Shown one piece after another: positions 16,889 through 25,813 of a stretch of DNA of 64,000 nt. Each line of letters opens with the position of its first letter. Position 1 is the first letter of the stretch. Origin of the DNA: Acinetobacter sp. 10FS3-1 (GTDB taxonomy: Bacteria > Pseudomonadota > Gammaproteobacteria > Pseudomonadales > Moraxellaceae); contig NZ_CP039144.1 in assembly GCF_013343215.1 (NCBI RefSeq), forward strand, positions 124,001 through 188,000, written 5' to 3'. A program made the translations under genes and the position numbers. The notes under the pieces were generated by a model, which made no database searches, was not told the DNA's origin, and saw nothing but the letters and a program-made list of their open reading frames with translations.

Positions 16889-19800
16889 TTAATTTTTAAC
16901 TACTAGACCGAACTGGTCTGAATAAATGAGTGCTTTAGATTCGTCGTACTTCGGCAGCACGACTTCGCCATACCACTTCGATAGCCTTTCTGTTATTTCA
17001 TCTACGTTGCCGACTTCATTTCTTGCTTCTAACGCCTTACAGCGCAGAATGTCGTAGTAGTCCCTGTCTAACCATAACCGTTCCTTTTCCAGTGGATTTA
17101 GGGTGTACATTGAAATCTTGTATGCACCGGTTCGATCAATAAATTCACCAAACTTGTTCTTTTCACAGAACCGCAATTGAGGTCCATCGAAAATTGCGTA
17201 CAGCAGAATGGACGGACTGCTTTTTCTGAATGGGAAAAAATTTTGGTGTAGAGCAGTCAAAAACCATGTCTCATTCAGCCAAGCATTCATTGTCTTGGCT
17301 CCATGTTTTTGATAGTTGGTCAAGACATTGGCAATGACCGCATGTTCCAGATCAGCTAATTGTTCTGTTGGTTTAAGAACCTGTTGGCTCTGAATACGAG
17401 GTACAGCATTAATGGCTGTATTGGTCGTATTTATGAGCTTGCTCAGGTCTTTGGTTTTCAGCCTGAACTTGCTGTTGTCCTTTTCAAAGCCTGGCTTGGT
17501 ATAAGCAACTTTGGCATTTCTTAGACCGCGCACGTTTAATTGCATTAAAGCGATATTGGCATCCGTCATATCTTCCTGAACTGGACGATGACGAAGGACC
17601 CGCCCGGACAACTGAATGATTGAACGGAATGATGAAGGTTCCACTACAGCCCAATCGTAGTCATGGTCACGCCCCACTTCTGCCACCGGTGTTGCCACCA
17701 CGACAAAAGTGACGTTCTCTGTCTGTGCAGCATCAATGTGTGCACGAATCACCGGGTTAGAAAATGCTACCGGTTGCTGACCCTTCTTTTCCTTACGTTT
17801 GAGTACGCTGTCCAGGTGACGCTCTTGCTCACTTCTCAACAACAGGATTTGTCTGCTGTGATAAGACATGATGCGAGGTGTTATGTCTGCATCCCAATCC
17901 GCATTCAGCAAATATTGGGTTAGAGCTACGCATGGCGGGATATTGGCAACACGGACGATACCGAATGAAACTTTCTTGCCAGTCGGCTCGTCTACTGTAT
18001 GGTGCAGTAAATGGAAATCCTGAATCTGGGTTTTGATACGCTCGTAATACTGTTGCGCCAAGCTGTCATCTAATAGCTTCTGTTCTTTGGCAGCTTGCAG
18101 ATCAGTACATTCAACAATTTTAGAACGGTGTTTTACCTTTTGGTCGCGCAGCTCAATGACACGGTGAGCTACAAACTCGTTATGGCTTTGCGCATAGGTC
18201 TGGCATGGCTCTTGGTCAATGACTTTGGTTGCTGCGGTAAATTCATCTACCCACATAGCAACAGTCTGGTTGGGTTTACCAGAGAACTTGCTATATAACT
18301 CCCAACCCTGCTGATAGGCATTAAATAATCCTTCTGCCAGTGCCGGCGGGATAGTCGCAGATGACACCATGACTTTACGACCCAACATCCCTGCCAGGTG
18401 AACCAGACGCGAAATCGGTATGAAATCCTCAGTGCTGAAATCATCTACTTCATCAATCACCAGATCGGATGAAAGCAAACGTAGAGCCGGCAATATGTAC
18501 TTGCCACCACGTACCGTTTCAGTCGCACCTATAATGTGATCAATCGTGCAGACCAGTACCGGTTTATACAAAAACGCCTGGTTTTGTTCTTTTTGACGAC
18601 CATTAAAGAATACTTGCAAAGATTCAGGAGCCGACACCGGGGTATATACAAGATCAGCATCCATCAGGTTCTCTGCTGATTCGGAACCGCTCTGCTCTTC
18701 TTGGGGAACTGCTTTGGCAGTGTTTTGTTCCTTACCATTCTCGTGCAGCTCACGTACCGCACTGGAACCAATCACAACGGCAAGCTGTTCTTTGGTTAAA
18801 CCAATATCATCGGTGTAAGAATCACCAGTCTGCAAAGTCAGTGTGCGCAGCCCTAATGCCAATACATATCGCAATGAATGTTCATTGTGTGACATGGCTT
18901 GCATGAACTTAGCATTGGCAATGGTTTTACCTTTACCAGTCGAAGCCATATTGACCACAAACCAACCCAGATTTTCCGCACCTGGATTAACAGCTCTTAA
19001 TGCACGGATGGTATCGACACCAGTATCTTGCCACTCAAACCCTTTAGCGCGTTTTTGCAACTTAATAAGGTTTTGAGCACTTCCCATTTCATCAATAAAA
19101 GAGGGTAATTGCTTGGCAATGTCGGCTGCATGGCGACCTACATGAACCAAGTGTTCATCCAACTGCTGTTTCAGCTCGTGGCTTTTAGGGTCGGTATTGG
19201 CAAACAGGGATACCGCAGACTTCCAATTCTTATCTTTATCGCACGAAGAATAGTAATGATCGCCCAACATCATGCACAGACGCGCATGGTGCAACAGGAC
19301 ACGCCAACAGCCATTATCGAGAGCTTGTTGGATGGTTGGAGCCAGTTCTAGCAGTCGAGTAGCCTGAGTTTTAAGGCTGTCCATCCACTGTTCAGACTGA
19401 CTAAGCAAACCGTTATTGAAATTTAGACAATGCTGCAAGCGGGTCTTGTAGTCAGCATCAAACTTGGTGCTGTAACCCCAATTCGCAGTAATGATATTCA
19501 GCATTCCAGACAAGGTGCTGATATGTGTTCCGGCAAAGCTATCTCTGATTGATTCATTTTTCAGATCAGGTAGGCGGTGGTGGGTCACAACCAACCACGC
19601 AATAAGCTGTGCCGTTGGAGGAAGGCTTTTTAAAGGCGATTCCTGATCTGACATTTGCAGTACCAGGTCTTTAATTGCCTGTTCATTCCAAGACTGGTTC
19701 ACCAGAAGGTTCAGCCACAGCGTATCTGATTTAGTGTTACCAGATTGAAGGATTAACCCTTTCAAGATCAGACATGACACCCATTCATGGCGCAGTGGGT

Positions 19801-19927
19801 CGCCACTAAGGTTTAATTCAACAAGTTTATTCTGGAACAGCTCATTAGCCTTGCCCCAATCGTGCAACAGCGCAGAAATCGAAGCCAGGGATTCTACTGC
19901 TTCCAAAAATAAATTTGAATGAACCAT
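16889..19927 (-). CDS. cas3: Cas3 helicase-nuclease (I-F), 1012 aa, without the Cas2 domain
   Basis: Degrades targets marked by the Csy complex. An N-terminal HD nuclease (ALLHDWGKANELF, then RHEW and VTHHRLPD) is followed by an SF2 helicase: Walker A VNMASTGKGKTIANAK, DEVD box LVIDEVDDF, SATIPPALAEG, and QLSGRVLRHR. In standard I-F systems cas2 is fused to the N-terminus; here the protein starts about 20 residues before the HD motif, so the Cas2 part is absent, and no cas1 is found nearby. ATG 19927 has AAAGGCG upstream; an upstream ATG at 19969 would add 14 residues. Confidence 0.92.
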   Translation of the reverse strand: MVHSNLFLEAVESLASISALLHDWGKANELFQNKLVELNLSGDPLRHEWVSCLILKGLILQSGNTKSDTLWLNLLVNQSWNEQAIKDLVLQMSDQESPLKSLPPTAQLIAWLVVTHHRLPDLKNESIRDSFAGTHISTLSGMLNIITANWGYSTKFDADYKTRLQHCLNFNNGLLSQSEQWMDSLKTQATRLLELAPTIQQALDNGCWRVLLHHARLCMMLGDHYYSSCDKDKNWKSAVSLFANTDPKSHELKQQLDEHLVHVGRHAADIAKQLPSFIDEMGSAQNLIKLQKRAKGFEWQDTGVDTIRALRAVNPGAENLGWFVVNMASTGKGKTIANAKFMQAMSHNEHSLRYVLALGLRTLTLQTGDSYTDDIGLTKEQLAVVIGSSAVRELHENGKEQNTAKAVPQEEQSGSESAENLMDADLVYTPVSAPESLQVFFNGRQKEQNQAFLYKPVLVCTIDHIIGATETVRGGKYILPALRLLSSDLVIDEVDDFSTEDFIPISRLVHLAGMLGRKVMVSSATIPPALAEGLFNAYQQGWELYSKFSGKPNQTVAMWVDEFTAATKVIDQEPCQTYAQSHNEFVAHRVIELRDQKVKHRSKIVECTDLQAAKEQKLLDDSLAQQYYERIKTQIQDFHLLHHTVDEPTGKKVSFGIVRVANIPPCVALTQYLLNADWDADITPRIMSYHSRQILLLRSEQERHLDSVLKRKEKKGQQPVAFSNPVIRAHIDAAQTENVTFVVVATPVAEVGRDHDYDWAVVEPSSFRSIIQLSGRVLRHRPVQEDMTDANIALMQLNVRGLRNAKVAYTKPGFEKDNSKFRLKTKDLSKLINTTNTAINAVPRIQSQQVLKPTEQLADLEHAVIANVLTNYQKHGAKTMNAWLNETWFLTALHQNFFPFRKSSPSILLYAIFDGPQLRFCEKNKFGEFIDRTGAYKISMYTLNPLEKERLWLDRDYYDILRCKALEARNEVGNVDEITERLSKWYGEVVLPKYDESKALIYSDQFGLVVKN

Positions 19928-19969
19928 TTTTGATTCGCCTTTGTAAAACACGTACAAAACGTATCTCAT

Positions 19970-20285
19970 TTTTCATAGAAAAACAAACTATTTTTCCCAT
20001 TTTTTACGTTTTGCAATATTCGCCTTATGCCATGCTTTGCAGATGAGTATTGGAATATCCATTGCGTCAATGTTGTTAAGTTATTGATTAATAAGTTGAC
20101 AACACAGTATCTAAATATGATAAACGTCAGATTCACATAACAAAGTAAGCGTTAGATTTTTAATAAAAAAATGTGCAAATTCTGATTTTGTTTTTCACTT
20201 CCAGGTTTTGTTCAGGTAGCAGTCAAACTTTTCTAATTAATTTCCATAAAAAATAGAAGAAATTATAAAAACTTTTCGTTTTATA
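19970..20285. other. Divergent intergenic region upstream of the cas operon
   Basis: Noncoding, AT-rich. It should hold the - strand cas promoter; I see no convincing -35/-10 pair. A degenerate relative of the promoter repeat (CCTTATGCCATGCTTTGCAG, around 20022-20041) lacks TTGACT. The T/A-tract copy e lies at 20144. Confidence 0.4.
20144..20173 (+). repeat. T/A-tract repeat, copy e
   Basis: AGTAAGCGTTAGATTTTT, then AATAAAAAAATG. Unusual because no + strand gene ends before it; it lies behind the start of the - strand cas operon. Confidence 0.65.
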
Positions 20286-20387
20286 TTGACTTATGCCATG
20301 TTTTAATCCATAATTCTGTATATACAGAGCAGAAAGCTCACGCAGAAAAGCCACTGCATTAAAGGCTTAGAATAAGGGTATATAATC
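20286..20387 (+). promoter_or_regulatory. Conserved promoter plus pseudoknot leader (copy 7)
   Basis: -35 TTGACT 20286-20291, -10 CATAAT 20309-20314. TGTATATACA lies at 20317-20326, at the expected transcription start. S1 GCAG/CTGC (compensated), S2 AAGCC/GGCTT, H1 AGC/GCT. Confidence 0.85.
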
Positions 20388-20987
20388 ATGTCACAAGCGA
20401 CTTTCTCTTTTGAACAACTTTCTCCGGCTGCTCAGGCTAAAGCATTAGATGTTTGCCGTGATATCAATACTTCCGACGAATTGTGGTACGAGCAGCTTAA
20501 TGAATCTTCGCTTGATGTATTTCTGGAAACTCTTGGCTTTGAGGACCCTAAAATTTATTTCAGCTTGGCTTACTGTCAAGGTGACTACGCTGAACTCAAT
20601 AGCGCACGATTCCACTATAACAAAGGCTTTGTGAAGCAAATTAAAGCTGAGTTCCCTACATGGACCAAAGCTCACGAAATGGCTGAACAACTGCAAGATA
20701 TTTGCAAACGCTATTTCTATGGCTATAGCTTTTCAGTAGTCAACGGCAGAACTTGTGACATTGAACATAAGCGTTTAGGTACTGACTGGCAGCACGATAT
20801 TTCAGCTTTTGAATCTGAAATCGACGACTTCATGGATGATCTGAATAGCATGCTTTATAACGCTTACCGTGACGAATACGAAACACTGACTTCTGACGAA
20901 AACGTAAAAGCGAACCTAATTGACCAAGATCACCAGTTTTTCGCTGACGGTACTGATAAGAAAACTGTCTACGCAAACGCAGCTTAA
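20388..20987 (+). CDS. Phage/plasmid-type conserved protein, 199 aa
   Basis: The opening FSFEQLSPAAQAKALDVCRD and the later FEDPKIYFSLAYCQGDYAEL recall a family of phage proteins of unknown role with Y-F-x-x-L-S-x-x-A-x-x-K-A and I-x-F-S-x-x-x-x-Q-G-D patterns. Acidic, soluble. The leader sets ATG 20388. The phage link rests on remembered family patterns, not a search. Confidence 0.65.
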   Translation: MSQATFSFEQLSPAAQAKALDVCRDINTSDELWYEQLNESSLDVFLETLGFEDPKIYFSLAYCQGDYAELNSARFHYNKGFVKQIKAEFPTWTKAHEMAEQLQDICKRYFYGYSFSVVNGRTCDIEHKRLGTDWQHDISAFESEIDDFMDDLNSMLYNAYRDEYETLTSDENVKANLIDQDHQFFADGTDKKTVYANAA

Positions 20988-20994
20988 TCATTCA

Positions 20995-21032
20995 ATGTCC
21001 TATAGGTCACAGTACCTTTAGGGCATTTTTTA
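20995..21032 (+). terminator. Rho-independent terminator
   Basis: ATGTCCTATAGGT / ACCTTTAGGGCAT imperfect stem followed by six T. Confidence 0.7.
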
Positions 21033-21047
21033 TAGCCCCAGGAAAGC

Positions 21048-21079
21048 AGTAGGCGTTAGGTTTTTAATATAAAAAAATG
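21048..21079 (+). repeat. T/A-tract repeat, copy f
   Basis: AGTAGGCGTTAGGTTTTT, then AATATAAAAAAATG. Followed by the HTH gene at 21178, without the conserved promoter. Confidence 0.7.
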
Positions 21080-21177
21080 GTTGAATATTTCAGGTTTCAT
21101 TGCATTCAAAGCCTTGAATTTACAGCATTCCCCCCTATATAAGTCATTCAAGTAAATTAAAAATGGAGACTAAAAAA

Positions 21178-21366
21178 ATGACTTTACAAGAATTATGCCG
21201 ATCAAAAGATTTAACTATTGAGGATGTAGCAGATAAAATTGATTTAGATGCTAATTTGCTGAAACAGTACGTTGCCGGGAATGGGAAACCGAAAGGTTGG
21301 GCTATTAATGCTATGGCAGAATTATTTGATGTAGATTTTTTTACAATGGAAAAGTATTTTGAATGA
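21178..21366 (+). CDS. Small HTH (XRE-like) DNA-binding protein, 62 aa
   Basis: A single helix-turn-helix domain: LQELCRSKDLTIEDVADKI, then LLKQYVAGNGKPKGWAINAMAELFDV. GGAGAC precedes ATG 21178; an in-frame ATG at 21163 overlaps that site. It is a candidate regulator of repeats on the plasmid, but no target can be assigned. Terminator at 21408. Confidence 0.7.
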   Translation: MTLQELCRSKDLTIEDVADKIDLDANLLKQYVAGNGKPKGWAINAMAELFDVDFFTMEKYFE

Positions 21367-21407
21367 CGTATCTACACCAGATCATCAACAAAGCTGTAGA
21401 TCAAATG

Positions 21408-21431
21408 AAGCACTGACTAGGTGCTTTTTTT
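21408..21431 (+). terminator. Rho-independent terminator
   Basis: AAGCAC / GTGCTT stem and a seven-T run. Confidence 0.75.
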
Positions 21432-21568
21432 GTGCCTGGCTATCAATAACTTGCTATAAGTAAGCTAATATATAATAGTAAGTTTAATAATTTCACCCAT
21501 CCCCAATTTTGTTCCAGGCAGAAATTAATGCTTTAATTGAAGATTGATTTTTAGGGGAATCAATCAAT

Positions 21569-22078
21569 ATGCCAAACAATAATATTGCCATCGGTGTATT
21601 CCTACATCGGCTGTACCTGGCATTGCTTTCGTGCTTTATGATCATGGTGTGGCTCGCATTTGACCATGTGCTGTTCCCTCTTGCAGATTCCCTTCCCATT
21701 GCCTTCATGTTCGCTTTCTGGGTTCTCGTGGCTCCGTGGTTCATTCAGAAACGTGGCATCCAGTTCTTGAGCTTCGACATTCTTGAGACGGCAGATAGTC
21801 GTTTGCATTTTAGCCGTGGCAACAGTTGGCGATACCTACTTAGTTTACATGGGCTTAATCCGCAGCAGCTATATTTGATTCCATTGCGTCAAATCATGCT
21901 TAACATGGCTTTTGGTGGCATATACTTTCTTTTGTCCAGATCGGATGTATCTGTGTTTATCACATTGCCTATAGCAACATTGGGTGGGTATCTAACGGCT
22001 CGCTCGTTGTGTTTTTCAATTTGTCTGGTGTTTACGATCATAGCTGAAACTATGGGTTCAGAGTTTCGAGGTAAATGA
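21569..22078 (+). CDS. Polytopic membrane protein, 169 aa
   Basis: AGGGGAATC precedes ATG 21569. Four hydrophobic segments (about residues 13-33, 40-58, 105-125 and 130-160) mark an inner-membrane protein; a soluble loop lies between the second and third. No family recognised and no conserved promoter. Confidence 0.7.
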   Translation: MPNNNIAIGVFLHRLYLALLSCFMIMVWLAFDHVLFPLADSLPIAFMFAFWVLVAPWFIQKRGIQFLSFDILETADSRLHFSRGNSWRYLLSLHGLNPQQLYLIPLRQIMLNMAFGGIYFLLSRSDVSVFITLPIATLGGYLTARSLCFSICLVFTIIAETMGSEFRGK

Positions 22079-22099
22079 GTTATAACCTCTTTGATTATA

Positions 22100-22182
22100 T
22101 TGACTTATGCCATGTTTTGAGGATATGATTTTAGGCATATTGAGCAGTTAATGCACATGCGCTTCATTATGTCGTGAGCCAC
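22100..22182 (+). promoter_or_regulatory. Conserved promoter without pseudoknot
   Basis: -35 TTGACT 22100-22105, full spacer, -10 TATGAT 22124-22129. The leader begins with GAGCAGTTA but then diverges; no closed hairpin or pseudoknot is visible. It probably drives 22183, 22453 (before the IS insertion) and 24447. Confidence 0.65.
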
Positions 22183-22437
22183 ATGCACAGTGATAAAGAT
22201 TTTGTAGATAATTATATAGTTTATTCCAACCTTAATTCAGGCTACAAAAAATACTCCATTCAGTTTATGCACAATTTAGACCATCACTTTAACGCTCTTA
22301 TAGATATGTATGGTTTGATTAATATGGTTGAGAACATTTATCTGGACTATAAAGCTAAGAGTTTTGGAAGCACTACCACTCGTGATGTTACACCTGTTCA
22401 GTACCAGTTACTTATAAGCCAACTACGCAAGTCCTAA
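22183..22437 (+). CDS. Small hypothetical protein, 84 aa
   Basis: ATG 22183 (MHSDKDFVDNYIVYSN), or GTG 22174, with no strong ribosome site. Soluble, helical. First gene of a likely operon with the split gene at 22453. Confidence 0.55.
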   Translation: MHSDKDFVDNYIVYSNLNSGYKKYSIQFMHNLDHHFNALIDMYGLINMVENIYLDYKAKSFGSTTTRDVTPVQYQLLISQLRKS

Positions 22438-22738
22438 TTCAGAAGGTGTCCTATGGATATTAAACAACTACAAGAATTTCAAAAAACGGCGCGGTATAAA
22501 ACCTTAGTTGCTCAGGGAGCTAATTGTTTTATTTCAGTGCGTGATGCTCATGGACCACTTGCGCAACGAATTTTACAAGAGCTGCCAATAGAAGAGTTTT
22601 TTGACGGAATAACAAAGGTCGATGACGCTGATAATGCAGCAGATGGAATCTCTAGTGAAGATTTGATGCACTTTACTGTCAGTGTTGAATCCATGTTAAA
22701 GCATTTTACAGACAACATTAGACCTCTTGCGAAAGTCC

Positions 22739-23212
22739 TTATTGCGAGTTTATTCGGTTTACTAATGCAGCGATTAAATTAATGCGTAAGCCGAATCTTT
22801 TCCGTCTATTTCGATAGCGCTCACTCAATATTCTAAATGTTTTCAATTGACTATTGATGTGTTCGATCACAACTCGTATTTTTCCAATCATGTTATTGTA
22901 CTTTTTCTCAACATCAAATAAGGGGAAATTCTTCTGTTTCTTTATTGGCATCAATAATTTAAAGCCGTCTTGCTCTAATCCGTAGTATCCTAAATCGGTA
23001 ATAACATATTCACAATGGTTAAATTTCTTAACCGTTTTTCTTGCCAGTTTAATGTCATGCTGACTGCCATTCGATATATCTAGCCCTATGATTTGTTTAC
23101 TCTTCGGATGATAGATCACTTGGGCTTTTAGCGTATGTTTCTTCTTTTTACCACTGTAGAACTTACTCTGATTTTTTTTTCGGGCGTTCAATTGAACATT
23201 CTGTAGCATCAA
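22739..23212 (-). CDS. IS5-family transposase, C-terminal frame (OrfB)
   Basis: Carries KKKKHTLKAQV, the second Asp (VITDLGYYGL) and the Glu motif (VIEHINSQLKTFRIL) of the DDE site. Its frame is offset from OrfA at the nine-A run (about 23172-23180), so active transposase probably needs ribosomal frameshifting, as in related IS groups; an inactivating indel is the alternative. Confidence 0.8.
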   Translation of the reverse strand: MMLQNVQLNARKKNQSKFYSGKKKKHTLKAQVIYHPKSKQIIGLDISNGSQHDIKLARKTVKKFNHCEYVITDLGYYGLEQDGFKLLMPIKKQKNFPLFDVEKKYNNMIGKIRVVIEHINSQLKTFRILSERYRNRRKRFGLRINLIAALVNRINSQ

Positions 23213-23561
23213 TAATGACCCAGTTAAAGTGTTCGTCTGCTGTGGTAATGCTTCGTTTTGGCAGGATAAAACGTCTTGATTTCATCAATGCATTTTCAAC
23301 CTTTTTAATGGTTCGATTCACATTACTTTCAGCGATATGGTAATTTGCCGCCAATTCCAGTTGAGTACTGTAGTTTCGTAAGTAATTGAGAGTCAATAAC
23401 AACTGATCCTCTATATCTAAAGTATGAGGACGACCTGATTTCTTTTTGAGTGATTCAGCTTTTTCTAAGACCTCAACCATTTCAGTAAAAACTTGTCGAG
23501 GTACGCCAACCAAGCGTTTGAATTCAGAATCTGAAAAACGATTTAATTTTTGATATCTCAT
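23163..23561 (-). CDS. IS5-family transposase, N-terminal frame (OrfA)
   Basis: 132 residues: HTH-type N-terminal region (GVPRQVFTEMVEVL, then LTLNYLRNYSTQLELAANYHIAESNVNRTI) and the first catalytic Asp (WVIIDATECSIERPKKK). It ends just after a nine-A run that allows a frame change into OrfB. Confidence 0.85.
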   Translation of the reverse strand: MRYQKLNRFSDSEFKRLVGVPRQVFTEMVEVLEKAESLKKKSGRPHTLDIEDQLLLTLNYLRNYSTQLELAANYHIAESNVNRTIKKVENALMKSRRFILPKRSITTADEHFNWVIIDATECSIERPKKKSE

Positions 23562-24446
23562 GAAATTTATATTGAGGCGGTTTTTACTTTCGCAAGAGAT
23601 CTATTGTTGAACTTGTTAATAATGCAAACAATCAACTATTCAACAAATTCGTTCAATATGATGAAGGCGGGATTTTTAGAAATTTTGCAGCGTACTATAA
23701 CCGAATTATGCGTGGTCACAATCCTAATATTGAAACTCTTATGATGGGTATTCATCGTTTGTATGCACATTATTTCAAAGAGTTCAAAACCCCTCCCAAT
23801 TTTAGACACAATAAACATTTGGAAGGATTTAATGACAAAGAAAACAAGTGGAAATACCCTATTGATTTAATTGCAGAGAATTTTGCAATGTTGATCAATA
23901 TTTTTTGTATGAACATGATGTGCGAATACTATACCGACAAAGAAAACTTTGCGATTGAGTCGTTATTTCAAGATTCGCTCAATGCAATCCGGAAACACTT
24001 AATAACTTTGTTTAATACCCCAACTCACAGGGTTGAAGTTGATCGAAGTAGAAAGATGATTGATCAGCCAGTGGTTGATTTATATATGGTCAATATGGCT
24101 TTTAATAGACCAGCGAAGCTTGACGATTTTGAACTAATTACCGGTAACAAAATCACCAGAGAATCACTCATAAAATATATGAAAATCAATATGGAAAGAA
24201 CATCCATTAATTCTGATTCTTATTACTTTGATTTTAATTTAGATAAACAAGCTATTCATTATTTTGATACATTAACGGACCTAATGAACAAGCTAAACCA
24301 GATAGAAGCAATGTACTTGAAACTTAAACAACTTTCTCAAATTCAGTCGCCTGATGATGAAAATATTGCTTCGACATTGTTCCATCTATATTTAAAAAAG
24401 CCGGCAAACAGCACTGTACTAGCAATCTCACAAGGATAACGCTGCT

Positions 24447-24857
24447 ATGGAATTTCAGTGGTTAGGTTGGGGTCCGGCAATTGCAGCTTTTGTCGTAACT
24501 TCATTCGTGATCGGCTTATTGTTCTTATTGTATCGGGCAATGCAAATAATCTCGAAGTCGTATGAGCAAAGATTCCAGAGCTGTATTGCAAAACCTGTAT
24601 TCAGCGTTATGGCTTATAGCCTGATCTGGATGACCTTTAAGCAGTTCATCATGTTCAAGTTCGTTGTATTGACTAATCCGTTCCTACGCGACTATTTAGA
24701 GATTATCTTTAACCTGGTCTATGTGGTCTTGGTTTTTGCTGTGCTGTTCAAGGTAATGAACGACAGTCAGAAAGAGTTAAACAGTAAGAAGGAAAAGGCT
24801 AGAGTTGAATTTGAAGCATTCAAAGCCCGGATGGAAGCAAAGGAAAGAGACTTATAA
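24447..24857 (+). CDS. Membrane protein with C-terminal coiled coil, 136 aa
   Basis: Three hydrophobic segments (about residues 10-32, 50-66 and 84-105), then a charged coiled-coil tail (SQKELNSKKEKARVEFEAFKARMEAKE). Seven bases after the stop of the split gene, so originally in its operon. Confidence 0.7.
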   Translation: MEFQWLGWGPAIAAFVVTSFVIGLLFLLYRAMQIISKSYEQRFQSCIAKPVFSVMAYSLIWMTFKQFIMFKFVVLTNPFLRDYLEIIFNLVYVVLVFAVLFKVMNDSQKELNSKKEKARVEFEAFKARMEAKERDL

Positions 24858-24880
24858 CCGCCAGGATATTCCAGATCAGG

Positions 24881-24909
24881 GGGATACTCAGAAATGAGCA
24901 TCCCTTTTT
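24881..24909 (+). terminator. Rho-independent terminator
   Basis: GGGATACTCA / TGAGCATCCC stem, GAAA loop, five T. Confidence 0.8.
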
Positions 24910-24921
24910 ATTATTTTGTGG

Positions 24922-25362
24922 TTATTCGGAACAGCTTGTAGAAATTGAAATAGGGTTAAGTGCTGATGAAGAAAATTGACGCTCTAATTTCCCAATAACG
25001 TCTTCTAACTGCGCTCGCACTTTCTGAACAGCTTTACGCGGGTCTAAATCTTTTGCATTGAAGTGATAGTTTTGATCAAGTTTAAATTGCATAACGGCGT
25101 TATAACCATTAGTTGCAGAACTTACCTGTAAGTTACCTTTTTCTACTTTCCAATGCCAACCAAGATTTTCATAGACTTTAGGTAGCCATCCTTCGCCAAG
25201 TTGAGCAGCTATTTCATTAGATATTTGTATAGCTTTGTCGTAAGCAGATTTTTTGCACTTACCACCACAAGCGGGTGAACAGAATATTTCACCTCTCAAT
25301 ACAGGTATCCATTTTTGATCAAGTTCCCCTACCGCAGTCTGATCATGTTCATAAATAACCAT
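24922..25362 (-). CDS. Hypothetical protein with a Cys pair, 146 aa
   Basis: AAAGGATATTTAG precedes ATG 25362. Residues about 30-40 read CSPACGGKCKK, a possible metal site; the rest is soluble and unrecognised. It follows the gene at 25716 after 3 bases, so the two are co-transcribed. Confidence 0.7.
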   Translation of the reverse strand: MVIYEHDQTAVGELDQKWIPVLRGEIFCSPACGGKCKKSAYDKAIQISNEIAAQLGEGWLPKVYENLGWHWKVEKGNLQVSSATNGYNAVMQFKLDQNYHFNAKDLDPRKAVQKVRAQLEDVIGKLERQFSSSALNPISISTSCSE

Positions 25363-25365
25363 ATT

Positions 25366-25716
25366 CTAAATATCCTTTTTGTTTAAAACGATTAGCTTTG
25401 TTTTGGCATCTTTATAGAGATTAGCCTTCTCCGGTTCCACATAGATAGAAAGACTGGCTTTATCACCAGTCAGCTTCTCAAACTCACCTCTTGAGATCAT
25501 ACCATCACTCAATAATGAGCGTAGATTCGCCTGGAAGTCATCCCCCTGCTTACTGCCCTGGATGTATTCGTATTTGACCACCAGTGAGTAGTAATCTTCA
25601 TCGTCGATTTCTGATTTGGCAAATTCCGCAGAACTTTCCTTGTTCCAGTTCCAGGTAAAAGCCAAGACCACTGCACAGATCAGGATACCTATAATCGAAA
25701 TAGCTTTTGCTTTCAT
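25366..25716 (-). CDS. Membrane-anchored or exported protein, 116 aa
   Basis: AAGAAGAG precedes ATG 25716. The N-terminal hydrophobic segment (ISIIGILICAVVLAFTW) is an uncleaved anchor or signal, followed by a charged periplasmic-type domain. Function unknown. Confidence 0.7.
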   Translation of the reverse strand: MKAKAISIIGILICAVVLAFTWNWNKESSAEFAKSEIDDEDYYSLVVKYEYIQGSKQGDDFQANLRSLLSDGMISRGEFEKLTGDKASLSIYVEPEKANLYKDAKTKLIVLNKKDI

Positions 25717-25813
25717 ACAATACTCTTCTTATATCTGGGTTAATGAGCCAAAATTGCGGTGGCTCTACGCTTTCGTTTGAGGTGAGCGCAATTTTACGCT
25801 CACCCTATTTGGT

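Larger units (their letters stand above)
22721..23601 (-). mobile_element. IS5-family insertion sequence, 881 bp
   Basis: The terminal inverted repeats are GACCTCTTGCGAAAGT at 22721 and its inverse (one mismatch) ending at 23601, flanked by TA on both sides (22719-22720 and 23602-23603). It contains two overlapping transposase frames on the - strand. The boundaries are supported by exact in-frame reconstruction of the host gene. Confidence 0.9.
22453..24439 (+). pseudogene. Gene split by an IS element (intact form 367 aa)
   Basis: The 5' part (22453-22720, behind AGAAGGTGTCC) and the 3' part (23604-24439) join in the same frame when the IS at 22721-23601 and one copy of its TA target duplication are removed. 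The junction reads FTDNI-IVELVNNANNQLF and restores a 367-residue helical, soluble protein. As it stands only an 89-residue fragment plus IS-encoded residues would be made; the second half could at most start at ATG 23708. Function of the intact protein unknown. Confidence 0.85.
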
